Assembly (NCBI GenBank): GCA_020638495.1
Contig: JACKIN010000023.1
Coordinates: forward strand, 1 to 26,275
Length of the DNA stretch: 26,275 bases
Direction: 5' to 3'
Source of the DNA: Geminicoccaceae bacterium
GTDB lineage: Bacteria > Pseudomonadota > Alphaproteobacteria > Geminicoccales > Geminicoccaceae
Below are positions 8,155-16,840 of this stretch, piece by piece. The first letter of the stretch is position 1, and every line of letters begins with the position of its first letter. The notes under the pieces are model-generated. The model saw only the letters and a program-made list of their open reading frames with translations. It made no database searches and had not been told where the DNA came from. The position numbers and the translations under genes were made by a program.

Positions 8155-8601
8155 TCACCCGAGCCCCTTCTCGAAGAACACCCGATCGAAGCCGTCCTCC
8201 TCCCGCCGCTCCACCTCGACATAGCCAAGGTGCGGATAGAGCGAGAGGTTCTCCGTCATCCTCGCGTTCGTGTAGAGGCGCACGGCTGCGAGGCCCGCGC
8301 GCCGCGCCTCGTCCTCGCAGAACCGGATCAGCGCCCCGCCTGTCCCCTGCCCTGCCGCTTCCGGCCGCACAGCGACGTTCTCGAGGAACATCTGCCCGTC
8401 CTTCGGGAAGAACACGATGAATCCCTGCGCAAGCCCCGCGTCGTCCACCGCCACATGGACCTGGCCGGCCCTGATCTGCGCGGCGAAATCGGCGACCATG
8501 GGGGCCGGCTTGCGGCCGATCGCGGCGACATAGCGGGCGTAGGCGCACTCGGCGCAGGCGCGGATGGCCGATTCATCTGCATCGATGGCTTGCCTGATCA
8601 T
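8155..8601 (-). CDS. GNAT-family N-acetyltransferase
   Basis: This 148-residue protein has the single-domain GNAT layout. ENVAVRPEAAGQGTGGALIR (about 75-94) is the beta4-alpha3 acetyl-CoA loop (A-G-Q-G-T-G). It is followed by an arm ending LYTNARMTENLSLYPHLGY, common in small-molecule and amino-acid acetyltransferases. The start MIRQAIDADESAIRACAECA is family-typical. The upstream sequence is G-rich (GGGGGGCGGGAG next to the ATG), an unusually close but plausible ribosome site. It faces the tacT gene with only 10 bp between the stops. It lacks TacT features and has no antitoxin beside it, so I read it as an ordinary acetyltransferase of unknown substrate. Confidence 0.85.
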   Translation of the reverse strand: MIRQAIDADESAIRACAECAYARYVAAIGRKPAPMVADFAAQIRAGQVHVAVDDAGLAQGFIVFFPKDGQMFLENVAVRPEAAGQGTGGALIRFCEDEARRAGLAAVRLYTNARMTENLSLYPHLGYVEVERREEDGFDRVFFEKGLG

Positions 8602-8623
8602 CTCCCGCCCCCCTGGAATCGCC

Positions 8624-8665
8624 GGCGCGCCTTCGAGGGCGACCGCCCGTTGGTCATGGCGCGCC
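8624..8665 (-). terminator. Candidate stem-loop after the RTX gene
   Basis: Two copies of the self-complementary octamer GGCGCGCC (8624-8631 and 8658-8665) flank a tight inverted repeat GGGCG-AC-CGCCC (8637-8648), just past the RTX stop codon. RNA could fold into an 8-bp outer stem with an inner hairpin. There is no T-run, so an intrinsic terminator is uncertain. In DNA this GC-rich, such repeats can also arise by chance. Confidence 0.3.
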
Positions 8666-8667
8666 CG

Positions 8668-11600
8668 CTACACCACCGGCGTCAGCAGTGGCTCGAGATC
8701 GGCAGCGAAGCCGGGGCCGGCGACCGGGGCCTCGACGGCGGGTGAGGAGACGCCGCCCGCGTCGAACGCGCCGCTGCGCAGATCGAGGATGCCGTCGTCG
8801 AACTGCAGCAGCTCGACATCGGCGAGGCGATCGCGGCTACCGCCGCCGGCCAGGTCCTCGACGGTCCGGGCGAGGCTGCCGAAACCGGTGACCAGGTGGT
8901 CGGAAAAAGCGCCCGTGAAGACGGCCGTGTCCACGCCGGCGCCGCCCAGGATCACGTCGTCGCCGAGCCCGCCCACGAGGATGTCGTCGCCCAGCCCGCC
9001 GAGCACGAAATCGTCGCCCTCCCCGGCGTCGATCGTGTCCGCCCCGGCGTCGCCGCGGATCGTGTCGTCGCCAGCGCCGCCGGCGATGTGGTCGTCCCCG
9101 GCGCCGCCACGGACGAGGTCGTCGCCGCTGCCGCCGTCGATCGCATCGTTGCCCGCCCCACCGAAAAGCCGGTCGTGGCCGTCGCCGCCATACAACCAGT
9201 CCTGCCCGGCCTGCCCCTTCAGGGTGTCGTCGCCGCCATTGCCATAGAGGATGTCATTCCCGCCCCGCCCCTCGATCACGTCGTCACCCGGGCCGCCGGC
9301 GAAGCCTTCGTCCGTGTGATTGCCGATGGCCGTGCCGCTGACCGCCTGCGAGAAGATGAAATCGCCTGCGGATAGCGTGCTGTCGAAGCCCTGCAGGACG
9401 ATCTGGAGTCCCGACGAGGAAGCCTCGTTGATATCGATGACGGTATCAGCCGCATAAGCAATGGTGACGCCCTCGGAGAACGAGGTGACGCCCTGCGGCC
9501 GCAGATCGATCCTGTCGCCATCGGCCAGCGAGAAATCGGTGATGGTGACCTCGCTGTTGTCGGGATTGGCGTTGCTGAAGGCGCCGAACACATCGGCCCC
9601 GCCGAGGCCGGTGACATTGATCCAGAGAGCCTCGGCCTCGTTCACGACGGATGCCAGGACGTAGAGGGAATCGGCGTTCGCCGAGCCGATCAACGCCGAC
9701 AGCGACGACTGGGTCGTGCTGCCGAGATTGGCATAGTAGTCGCCCGCGGCGTCGCCGCCTTGAGCGTACGGGCTCTGCACGCTGGTGTTGACGTTCACCC
9801 CTGCGTTCGACGACGCATAGGACAGAACGACATTGCCCGCACCGAAGTCGAGATAGTCCGGCCCGGCGCCGCCCTCGATCACCGAGCCCTGGGCCGCCCT
9901 GATCCAGTCGTTGAGCGGGCCGCCGATGACGTTCTCGATGTCCACGAGCTTGTAGGCGTTCGGCACGCTGTCGTCGAAGGGCGGGGTGGCGCCGACCGGG
10001 GCGGTGCCCGGATCGGGATCGTCGCTCGCCGGTCGCTCGGCGGCGTAGCCCTGGGTCAGATCGACCACGAGCTGCATGCCGTCGGGACCCTGGTCGAGAG
10101 CGTTCTTTAGGAGGTTGCCGTAGACGACACCGAAGGTGTCGGTGCCGGCGCCACCATCGAACACCCCGCCCGAAGCACCGCCGTAGAGCATGTCGTCGCC
10201 GTCACCGCCAGACAGGCTCTCGCCGGAACCCAGCGCGTCGAGAAAGCTGTAGAGCGTGTCGTCGCCGTCCCCGCCGACGAGCGTGTCGGAAGCACCCCCG
10301 CCATAGAGCACGTCGCCGCCGCCGAGGCCGAACACGGTGGAATTCTGGCTGGCCAGATCGCTCACCCTGATCGTCGCCGGATCGACGATGGCCGCGTTGA
10401 CCGTCAGTGCGTCCGAGTACTGCGTGCCGGCAATCGTCGTGTAGACTCCGCCGGTCGCGGTGAGCTGGCCGCCGATCGCGCCGAAGACGTCGACGGTGGC
10501 ACCGCTCGGGATGCCGGCATTCGCCGGTGGCGTGAAGCCGCCCGACGGCAGCAGGGCCAGAACTTCGGCGCTCGCCAGCGTCGAGAACGTTCCGTCGGGC
10601 TCGATGAGCGCTGCGGAGACCTTGAGCGCGTCCAGGATGTCCTGGAGCGGCGCCTCGCTGTCGGTAGGCGCATAGCCGAGTGCGGCGACATAGTCGTCCG
10701 CGAGGCGGATCTCGGCGAACTCCGTGCTGTCCTCGCTGAACTTCAGGCCCCAGGCATTGGTGCTGCCGTCCGCGAACTCGGCGAAGAAGTCGGCCTCGAT
10801 GGTCAGGTCCTTGCCGTCCTGGTCGTTGGTGATCAGCGGCAGGATCAGGACGTCCATGCTCGGGTCGAAGTCGGTGACCATCATGACGTCCGTGGTCTGC
10901 GGCTTCGGCGGTGGCGTCGAATCGAGCCCGAAGAGGAAATCGACGAAGTCGGAGAGGACGGCGCCGCCGATCGGCCCGGCGATCGCGCCGGCGATGTCGC
11001 CCACGCCTTTCGCGAACGCGCTGGCCAGCAGGTTGCTGACGACGTTGCCGCCGATGGCCGAGGTCTGCGCGTCGAAGAAGCCCGACCAGAAGTCGCCGCT
11101 TGAGCCGGTGGCGTCGCTGCCGTAGCTGAGGATGAAGGTGTCGCTGCCGCCGCCGCCGGTCAGGATGTCGAGAAAACCGTCGCCGCGCGGGCCGCCATAT
11201 AGGTAGTCCGAGCCGCTGCCCGCGGTGAGCGTGTCGGCGCCGTCGCCGCCGTCCAGCTTGTTGTTGCCGTTGCCGCCCACGATGGTGTCGTTGCCGGCGC
11301 CACCGCTGATCGTGTCGTCGCCGTCATTGGCGGTGTCATAAGGCTCGAGCTGAAACTGATAAGGCGAGGGATAGGGTGGCTGGTAGCTGAAATCGACCAG
11401 GAAGCTATCGGCCTCGTCGCCCCAGAGGCTGTCGTCGTTCTGGCCGCCGATGATGACGTCGTCACCCCCGCCGCCATAGGTGCTGGATCCCAGATGACCC
11501 GGCGAACCGTCGAAGTGATCGTTGCCTTCGCCCAGGAGAAAATAAGGATTGGGGAACTCGCCGACTCCGTCGGCATCACTCGTGACCGTGTCGTCGCCCG

Positions 11601-11868
11601 CCCCCATCTGGAAGGCGCCCGTCGGCTGCGTGTACAGCGTGTCGTTCTGCCCGGCGTTCGAACCGTCCCAGATATAGTAGTAGACGGTGAAGACCTCTAT
11701 GCCGTAGCCGGCTTTGATGTCGATATTGTACGGCTGGTTGTCGTTGCCGGCCAGCGAGACCGGTATCTGATTGTCCGGCTGCGGAAAATTGGGACCGATC
11801 CTCGGCCAGCCCCGCTCCGAAAGGTTGATGACGGAGGCGGTGGTGGTGTTCGCGTCCGAGCCAGTCAT
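8668..11868 (-). CDS. Large RTX-type calcium-binding (hemolysin-type repeat) protein
   Basis: This is a 1066-residue acidic protein. Glycine/aspartate nonapeptides of the GGxGxDxxx type occur in three zones: an N-terminal zone (GAGDDTV to GGGGSDTF), a central zone (GGGDVLYGG to GGAGTDTF) and a regular C-terminal array of 14 repeats. Between the first two zones is a hydrophobic glycine-rich segment (GVGDIAGAIAGPIGGAV) that could contact membranes. No catalytic domain such as a protease HExxH motif was recognised. There is no N-terminal signal peptide; RTX proteins are normally exported by type I secretion using the C-terminus and fold on binding Ca2+. ATG 11868 has AAGG 8 nt upstream. An in-frame TTG at 11940 is rejected because it forms part of a perfect -35 element. 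No HlyB/HlyD/TolC genes lie nearby. The function (adhesin, S-layer or other) is unknown. Confidence 0.88.
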   Translation of the reverse strand: MTGSDANTTTASVINLSERGWPRIGPNFPQPDNQIPVSLAGNDNQPYNIDIKAGYGIEVFTVYYYIWDGSNAGQNDTLYTQPTGAFQMGAGDDTVTSDADGVGEFPNPYFLLGEGNDHFDGSPGHLGSSTYGGGGDDVIIGGQNDDSLWGDEADSFLVDFSYQPPYPSPYQFQLEPYDTANDGDDTISGGAGNDTIVGGNGNNKLDGGDGADTLTAGSGSDYLYGGPRGDGFLDILTGGGGSDTFILSYGSDATGSSGDFWSGFFDAQTSAIGGNVVSNLLASAFAKGVGDIAGAIAGPIGGAVLSDFVDFLFGLDSTPPPKPQTTDVMMVTDFDPSMDVLILPLITNDQDGKDLTIEADFFAEFADGSTNAWGLKFSEDSTEFAEIRLADDYVAALGYAPTDSEAPLQDILDALKVSAALIEPDGTFSTLASAEVLALLPSGGFTPPANAGIPSGATVDVFGAIGGQLTATGGVYTTIAGTQYSDALTVNAAIVDPATIRVSDLASQNSTVFGLGGGDVLYGGGASDTLVGGDGDDTLYSFLDALGSGESLSGGDGDDMLYGGASGGVFDGGAGTDTFGVVYGNLLKNALDQGPDGMQLVVDLTQGYAAERPASDDPDPGTAPVGATPPFDDSVPNAYKLVDIENVIGGPLNDWIRAAQGSVIEGGAGPDYLDFGAGNVVLSYASSNAGVNVNTSVQSPYAQGGDAAGDYYANLGSTTQSSLSALIGSANADSLYVLASVVNEAEALWINVTGLGGADVFGAFSNANPDNSEVTITDFSLADGDRIDLRPQGVTSFSEGVTIAYAADTVIDINEASSSGLQIVLQGFDSTLSAGDFIFSQAVSGTAIGNHTDEGFAGGPGDDVIEGRGGNDILYGNGGDDTLKGQAGQDWLYGGDGHDRLFGGAGNDAIDGGSGDDLVRGGAGDDHIAGGAGDDTIRGDAGADTIDAGEGDDFVLGGLGDDILVGGLGDDVILGGAGVDTAVFTGAFSDHLVTGFGSLARTVEDLAGGGSRDRLADVELLQFDDGILDLRSGAFDAGGVSSPAVEAPVAGPGFAADLEPLLTPVV
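8920..9297 (-). repeat. Array of 14 RTX nonapeptide repeats (27-bp units)
   Basis: This segment is exactly 378 bp, or 14 units of 27 bp. It encodes uninterrupted nonapeptides from GGPGDDVIE to GGAGVDTAV in the C-terminal part of the RTX protein. Most units keep G-x-G-x-D. Weaker ones are GQAGQDWLY, GDAGADTID and AGEGDDFVL. Each pair of turns is expected to bind Ca2+ in a parallel beta-roll. Confidence 0.9.
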
Positions 11869-11912
11869 CTCTGTGGCCTTCGGGTCGGTGGCATGGAGAA
11901 GAGCCACCGGAT

Positions 11913-11940
11913 TGCATACGAACCTGATTCCTGTTGTCAA
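11913..11940 (-). promoter_or_regulatory. Candidate promoter for the RTX gene
   Basis: On the minus strand a perfect TTGACA (11940-11935) is followed after 16 bp by TATGCA (11918-11913). The RTX ATG lies 44 bp further on. The -35 is consensus; the -10 is weak (three of six). It is the best promoter-like pair in the 170-bp gap and agrees with the chosen start. Confidence 0.45.
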
Positions 11941-12038
11941 TGCAGTGCGTTGCGGCGACCCGCCGGGCCACTGCCCACGCCTCGGCCGTTCCTAGGCCGC
12001 CCATGCACGACGGGCGACGCGACGGCCCGGCGGCCCCC

Positions 12039-12923
12039 TCACCCCTTGGGCGGCGGCGTCCTTCGCATGAAGTCGTCGGCGACCGTGTCGAGCGTCGTGA
12101 AGCGCACGCCCGGATGCTTCAGCATGTGGGCGATCAGGTCCTCCAGCATGTTCAGGACCTGCGGCCGGCCGGAGACGTCGGGGTGGATGGTCATCGCGAA
12201 GACGGCGTAGTCGTGCTTCCTGTAGACCCAGTCGAACGTCTCCTGCCAGGTCTCGCCCAGATGGCGCGGGCTGACATAGCCGTGGCTGTTGGGAAAGCCC
12301 TTGATGAACATCATCGGCGGCAGGTCGTCGAGATACCAGGAGGCCGGGATCTCGACGAGCTTCGTCGCCTTGCCGCGGGTGAACGGCTTCATCCAGGTCT
12401 CGGCGGGCTTCGCGTAGTCGATCTTGGTCCACTCGTCGCCGACCCGCACGTAGTACGGCTCGAAGTCCCGGTGCATCAGGCTGTGGTCGTACTTGATGCC
12501 GTTCTTCAGGAGGATATCGACCGAGTTGGTCGAGACCTCCCACCAGGGTGCGACATAGCCCGTCGGCCGCTTGCCGGTGAGCTCTTCGATGAGCGCGATG
12601 GAGCGGTCGAAGACGGCCGATTCCTGCTCGTAGCTCATGGCCAGCGGATTCTCGTGGCTGTAGCCGTGCAGGCCGATCTCGTGCCCCGCCTTCGCCACCA
12701 TGGCGCACTCGTCGGGGAAGGATTCGATCGTGTGGCCGGGGATGAACCAGGACTGCTTCAGGTCGAAATGCGCGAAGAGATCGAGGATGCGCGGCATGCC
12801 GACCTCGGCGGCGAAGACGCCGCGCGAGATGTCGCCCGGGCTGTCCTCCCCCTTGTACGAGCCGAGCCAGCCGGCGACGGCGTCACAATGAATGCTGAAG
12901 GCGCAGAAGATTTCCTTGGCCAT
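12039..12923 (-). CDS. Polysaccharide deacetylase-fold enzyme (HpPgdA/PuuE-like)
   Basis: This 294-residue protein starts MAKEIFCAFSIHCDAVAGWL. The text through GEDSPGDISRGVFAAEVG and SWFIPGHTIESFP is characteristic of the Helicobacter pylori PgdA-type branch of carbohydrate esterase 4-like proteins. Likely metal ligands are D14, H86 and H90 (HGYSH). The usual first Asp of motif 1, the general base in many NodB enzymes, is replaced here by H12. TGYVAPWWEVS and KYDHSLMHRDFEPYYVR follow. Enzymes of this branch act on peptidoglycan or on small amide/imide substrates, so a cell-wall role should not be assumed. There is no signal peptide. ATG 12923 has GGGGAG 7 nt upstream. It lies 74 bp downstream of the regulator gene in the same direction, so read-through from the RiPP operon is possible. 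Confidence 0.82.
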   Translation of the reverse strand: MAKEIFCAFSIHCDAVAGWLGSYKGEDSPGDISRGVFAAEVGMPRILDLFAHFDLKQSWFIPGHTIESFPDECAMVAKAGHEIGLHGYSHENPLAMSYEQESAVFDRSIALIEELTGKRPTGYVAPWWEVSTNSVDILLKNGIKYDHSLMHRDFEPYYVRVGDEWTKIDYAKPAETWMKPFTRGKATKLVEIPASWYLDDLPPMMFIKGFPNSHGYVSPRHLGETWQETFDWVYRKHDYAVFAMTIHPDVSGRPQVLNMLEDLIAHMLKHPGVRFTTLDTVADDFMRRTPPPKG

Positions 12924-12997
12924 GGCGGCGCTCCCCATCGTTGCTCGCCGGGCAGCGTTCCATGAGCGAGGGCTTCGCGCAAGAGCGGCGTCGAACG

Positions 12998-15661
12998 TTA
13001 TGCGTCTCGATCCTGGTCGCCGAGGGACCGGCCGGCATCGAACGCCTCCTCCAGCGTCCACTTGCGACCCTCGAGCGCGGCGGCGGCGCAGGCCGCCTCG
13101 CCGAGCCTTTCCCTGGCATCGGCCAGGTAGCGCTCGAAGGCGGCCTGGTCCATGGGCTCGAAATGCGCGCCCATCTCGTCGAGCCGGTGCTGCGCCTTGC
13201 CGAGCAGCCTGGCCGCGATCCCGGGCTCGCCACGCGCCAGCGCCACGCCACCGAACCCGGCGAGGCAGAGGCTCGTGACGATCGGGTAGTCGTAGGCCTG
13301 ACCGTATTCCAGGGCTCGGGCGAAGAACGCATGCGCCGCCGCCGGATCGCCTGCCGCGAGCCGCATGTGCCCGAGATTCTGCAGGAGCTGGCCCGGCCAG
13401 TAGACATTGCCCTGTGCCTGCAGCTTCTCGAGCGCCTCGTTGTAGAGATGCTCCGCGGTCTCGTTGTCGCCGCCGGCACGCAGGCCCTCGCCGAGCGCGA
13501 TCAGCGCCAGCACCGTGCCATGATCGTCGCCCTGGGCGCGGAACATCTCCAGCGCCTCGACGATCAAGGGCGGCCCGTTCGCCTCGTCGCCGGTGACGGC
13601 GAGCGTGATGCCGAGCGTCATCTTGGTGCGGGCGACGTCGGTCGGCGTGCCGTGCTCGGCAAAGAGCTCATGCGCGACCCGGCAGTGCCCGAGCGCCCCG
13701 GCATAGTCGCCGGAAAACATGCGCAGCCAACCGGCGGCGTCGACGATTGCCGCCCTGTGGTGCGGCGCGCCAGCCTTCTCGGCGTGCTCCAGGGCCTTCG
13801 CCACCCAGCTTCCGCCTTCGGTGAAGAGGCCGCGCGAGATCCAGAACCACAAGAGCGCGGTGATGCCGCGGCTGCTCAGCTCCGCATCCGGCCGCTGCAG
13901 CGCCCAGGCGAGCGCCGCGCGCAGGTTGTCCTGCTCGTCGAGCAACTGGCCGACCCGGGCGCGCTGGTCGGCGCTGAGGAGCGAGGGGGCCACGGCCTCC
14001 GCCAGATCGACGAAGTGCCGCGCATGCCGATCCTGCATCTCGACGACACGCCCGCTCTCGCCCAGCTTCTCGAACGCGAACTCGCGGATCGTGTCGAGGA
14101 GGCGCAGGCGACGCTCGCCGCTCACCATGGAAAGGGCGACGAGGCTCTTGCCGACGAGCGAGGTGATGCCATCGAGGATGTCGACATCGATCCAGTCGAG
14201 ATCCTGGCAGATGGCCTCGGCCGTCTGGAAGGAGAAGCCCCCGGCGCATACCGCCACCGCCTGCAGCAGCCGCTGCTCGTTCTCGTCGAGCAGGCGATAG
14301 CTCCAGTCGATGGTCGCCCGCAGCGTCCGGTGCCGGGCGTTCTTGTCCCGGCCACCCTTGAGGATGTCGAGGCGCTGCGACAGCCGGCCGAGCAGCATGC
14401 TCGGCGACAAGAGCCTGAGCCGCGACGCCGCGAGTTCGATCGCCAGCGGCAGCCCGTCGAGCCGGCGACAGATCTCGCCGATCTCCGCCACGTTCGTCGC
14501 ATCGAGCTCGAAGCCCGGATCGTGGTCCTGGACCCGCTCGACGAAGAGCCGCACGGCCGGGCTCTCGGCCAGCATGATGAACGAGTTGGCCCGCCGCCCG
14601 GTCGGCAGCGGCAAGGGCTCGATCGGATAGACCCGCTCGAACGACGAGCCCAGGGTCTCGCGGCTGGTCACCAGGAGCTGCAGCTCCGGACAGCTCTCGA
14701 GAAGCCGGACGATGGCCCCGGCGGCACCCATGACCTGCTCGAAGTTATCGAGGAACAACAGCATTCTGGCGCGATGCAGACGGTTGACGATCGCCACCAG
14801 GAGATCGGTCTCGCCCTGCTCGCGAATGTTCAGGGTCTGGGCGATGGCCGGGACGACCAGCTCCGCATCCTCGATGCCGGCGAGCGGCACGTGCAGCACG
14901 CCCGCCGGGAACCGGTCGATCAAGGCACCCGCCGCCTCCAGCGCCAGCCGCGTCTTGCCGGTGCCACCGGGGCCGGTGAGCGTCAGGAGGCGCACGCTGC
15001 CGCGACCGAGCAGGTCGATGATCTCGTCGAGCTCGTCGGTCCGGCCGATGAGCGCCGTGGCCGGCTGCGGCAGGTTGGTCGGCCGGCTGTCGATGGTGCG
15101 CAGGGGCGCGAAGCGCGGGTTGCTGCCGGCCCTCACCGCGTCGAGCAGCAGCTCGGGATAGCGGAGATCCTTGAGCCTGTGGGCACCGAGGTCGCGGAAT
15201 TCGAAGCGTCCCGTGAACCGCTCGGGGCCGCAGGCATCGAGCGTTTCCTTCGACAGCACGATCTGGCCGCCATGCCCGGCGGCGGCGATCCGCGCCGCGC
15301 GATGGACGTCGAGGCCGAGATAGGTCCGGTCGATGACCCGCACACTGCCGGTGTGGAGGCCGATCCGGGCGCGCACGGCCACCCCCGTCGGCCACGCACC
15401 CTCGGCGAGGGCGGCCTGGATATCGAACGCCGCCTCGAGGGCGTTGCCGGCATCCGGGAAGGAGGCGAAGTAGCCGTCGCCGGACGTGTCGACCTCGACC
15501 CCGCCGTGCCGGTCGACGGCGTCGCGCAGGATCGAGCGATAGAGCCCGAGCACGCCGGCATAGGCGTCGCCCAGCTCCTGGAGGAGCAGGGTCGACCCCT
15601 CGATGTCGGCGAACAGCATGGTCACGACGCCATCCGGCAGGATGATCGGCAGGGCGATCAT
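12998..15661 (-). CDS. Class III cyclase-like domain / STAND ATPase / TPR regulator
   Basis: This 887-residue protein has three parts. Residues 10-140 are a class III nucleotide cyclase homology domain with both metal-binding aspartates (D19 in LFADIEGST, D62 in TSGDGYF). However, the adenine-selecting Lys position is Asp (VDTSGD) and the transition-state Asn position is His (DVHRAARI). It is therefore probably a sensor-type pseudo-cyclase. Residues about 200-520 are an NB-ARC/AAA-like ATPase with Walker A GPGGTGKT (230-237), Walker B LLFLDN (301-306), LVTSRETLG and LDGLPLAIELAASRLRLLSP. The rest is helical TPR-like repeat. No DNA-binding HTH is apparent. ATG 15661 overlaps the tfuA stop by 4 bp (ATGA), so it is translated with the YcaO-TfuA genes. 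I infer it senses a signal, perhaps the peptide product, and controls the locus. Its partner is unknown. Confidence 0.82.
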   Translation of the reverse strand: MIALPIILPDGVVTMLFADIEGSTLLLQELGDAYAGVLGLYRSILRDAVDRHGGVEVDTSGDGYFASFPDAGNALEAAFDIQAALAEGAWPTGVAVRARIGLHTGSVRVIDRTYLGLDVHRAARIAAAGHGGQIVLSKETLDACGPERFTGRFEFRDLGAHRLKDLRYPELLLDAVRAGSNPRFAPLRTIDSRPTNLPQPATALIGRTDELDEIIDLLGRGSVRLLTLTGPGGTGKTRLALEAAGALIDRFPAGVLHVPLAGIEDAELVVPAIAQTLNIREQGETDLLVAIVNRLHRARMLLFLDNFEQVMGAAGAIVRLLESCPELQLLVTSRETLGSSFERVYPIEPLPLPTGRRANSFIMLAESPAVRLFVERVQDHDPGFELDATNVAEIGEICRRLDGLPLAIELAASRLRLLSPSMLLGRLSQRLDILKGGRDKNARHRTLRATIDWSYRLLDENEQRLLQAVAVCAGGFSFQTAEAICQDLDWIDVDILDGITSLVGKSLVALSMVSGERRLRLLDTIREFAFEKLGESGRVVEMQDRHARHFVDLAEAVAPSLLSADQRARVGQLLDEQDNLRAALAWALQRPDAELSSRGITALLWFWISRGLFTEGGSWVAKALEHAEKAGAPHHRAAIVDAAGWLRMFSGDYAGALGHCRVAHELFAEHGTPTDVARTKMTLGITLAVTGDEANGPPLIVEALEMFRAQGDDHGTVLALIALGEGLRAGGDNETAEHLYNEALEKLQAQGNVYWPGQLLQNLGHMRLAAGDPAAAHAFFARALEYGQAYDYPIVTSLCLAGFGGVALARGEPGIAARLLGKAQHRLDEMGAHFEPMDQAAFERYLADARERLGEAACAAAALEGRKWTLEEAFDAGRSLGDQDRDA

Positions 15662-16833
15662 GGCGCGTCGCCCGAGCCCGGGCCGGGCCCGACTGCCGAT
15701 GACGAGCGAAACAGGCGCTCGCGCCAGGACTTGGCGAGCGCCAGCTCCGCTCGATGCTCGAGGAGCAGGTCGGTCTCGACCGGCGGCGCCGCGAGCAGCG
15801 ACCACCAGTCGGTAGCACCATGCGCGCGGACGAGCTCGGCCTCCGCCAGAAGGAAGTGCCGGGCCTCGGGCTTCAGGTTCATGGCGCGGGCGACGTCTAT
15901 GGCGTCGCTGAGCGCCGCGAACCGCACGACTGTCGCACCCAGCCGATCGCCGGTGCTCGGGCGCTCCGGCGTGGCCACCGGTTCCGCATTCTCGCCAAGG
16001 GGGTCATCGGGCTTTTCCGTTCTTATTGGCGGCTCGGCCCGAGCGCCCGCACGGCCCGACGCCAGGAGCCAGCGGCGAAACCGATGCGTCCGATTGCCCT
16101 GATCGAGCCACGCCGCCGGATCGTGCAACGCTTCGCGCCTCACGTCCATACTTTCGAACGGTATCGTGTTGCGCCGCGGCCGCCGGAGGACCGTCGGGTC
16201 CCGTTGCACGAGGTCGCGCACCCGGCCCGCGAGCGCCAGCGCATCGCGCGACTTGAGGCTGTCGCCGGCGATCTCGCCGAGCAGGCCCGGCGGCAGCCCG
16301 CCATTGGCGATCGCCACCCAGGTACGTTCTGCATAGGGCAGGCGCTCGGCCCGGGCGACGAGTGCCTCGGCCGCATGAAGCTCGAGCCGGCCGCGGCGCA
16401 CCGCCCGCCGGAGCGCCCAGCGCACGTCGACCAGGGCCACGGTCATGGGCGGATGCGGCCGTTCCGGATCGAAGACGACGGCGACCTCGTCATCGGCCAC
16501 CAGGGCACTCCGGCGGTAGAGGCGGTAGATGCTGCCCACCCCCTGCATGCCGGCGGGCCAGAGCTCGGCCGCCCGAAGCGCACCCATGCTCGAGGCACCC
16601 AGCACGACGGCGCCATCCTCGAGGATGTCGACGACCTCGCGCAGCGACACGGCCTCGTCCTGGAAAAAAACCCCGTCGATCAGGATGAAGAGCGAGTAGC
16701 GGAGCATCCGGTCGCGGTGCAGGTCGCCGCGCCGCACCGGCGGGCGGATGTCGGCACCGGGCAACGCCGCGGCCACCACCTCGCGCGGCAGGGTCGGGCC
16801 CAGATAGACGACGGCGGGGGCGATGCGCTGCAT
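15658..16833 (-). CDS. tfuA: TfuA family protein (YcaO partner, thioamidation)
   Basis: This is a 391-residue protein. The N-terminal half is the TfuA core: PAVVYLGPTLP at 6-16, the segment ILIDGVFFQDEAVSLRE around 50-66, and the hallmark LGASSMGALRAAELWPAGMQGVG at 78-100. TfuA proteins work with YcaO enzymes to turn peptide-bond carbonyls into thioamides. Known cases are the thioglycine of methyl-coenzyme M reductase and the trifolitoxin and thiovarsolin clusters; TfuA is thought to deliver or activate sulfur. The C-terminal 150 residues (after about 240) are a less conserved helical extension. ATG 16833 lies 7 bp after the YcaO stop, and the gene overlaps the regulator by 4 bp. The call is strong, and the pairing with YcaO is the main evidence for a thioamide product. 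Confidence 0.9.
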   Translation of the reverse strand: MQRIAPAVVYLGPTLPREVVAAALPGADIRPPVRRGDLHRDRMLRYSLFILIDGVFFQDEAVSLREVVDILEDGAVVLGASSMGALRAAELWPAGMQGVGSIYRLYRRSALVADDEVAVVFDPERPHPPMTVALVDVRWALRRAVRRGRLELHAAEALVARAERLPYAERTWVAIANGGLPPGLLGEIAGDSLKSRDALALAGRVRDLVQRDPTVLRRPRRNTIPFESMDVRREALHDPAAWLDQGNRTHRFRRWLLASGRAGARAEPPIRTEKPDDPLGENAEPVATPERPSTGDRLGATVVRFAALSDAIDVARAMNLKPEARHFLLAEAELVRAHGATDWWSLLAAPPVETDLLLEHRAELALAKSWRERLFRSSSAVGPGPGSGDAP

Positions 16834-16840
16834 CAGCGCC

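Noticed and set aside
8155..8601. Second GNAT toxin
   Set aside because: It lacks TacT-specific features and has no adjacent antitoxin. It looks like an ordinary small-molecule acetyltransferase.
8920..9297. 27-bp periodic repeats as a CRISPR or DNA-level repeat array
   Set aside because: The periodicity is that of RTX nonapeptide codons in an open frame. There are no spacers and the units are diverged.
11869..11940. Longer RTX protein starting at TTG 11940
   Set aside because: The TTG is part of a perfect TTGACA -35 element and has no ribosome site, whereas ATG 11868 has AAGG at good spacing.
12998..15661. Active adenylate cyclase
   Set aside because: Two residues needed for ATP selection and catalysis appear substituted (Asp for Lys, His for Asn), so only a cyclase homology domain is called.
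12941..16102. Very long plus-strand open frame (over 1000 codons) opposite the regulator and tfuA genes
   Set aside because: It is the antisense of well-recognised genes. Its Arg/Gly/Ala/His-rich translation shows no domain, and such frames are common in DNA with high third-position GC.
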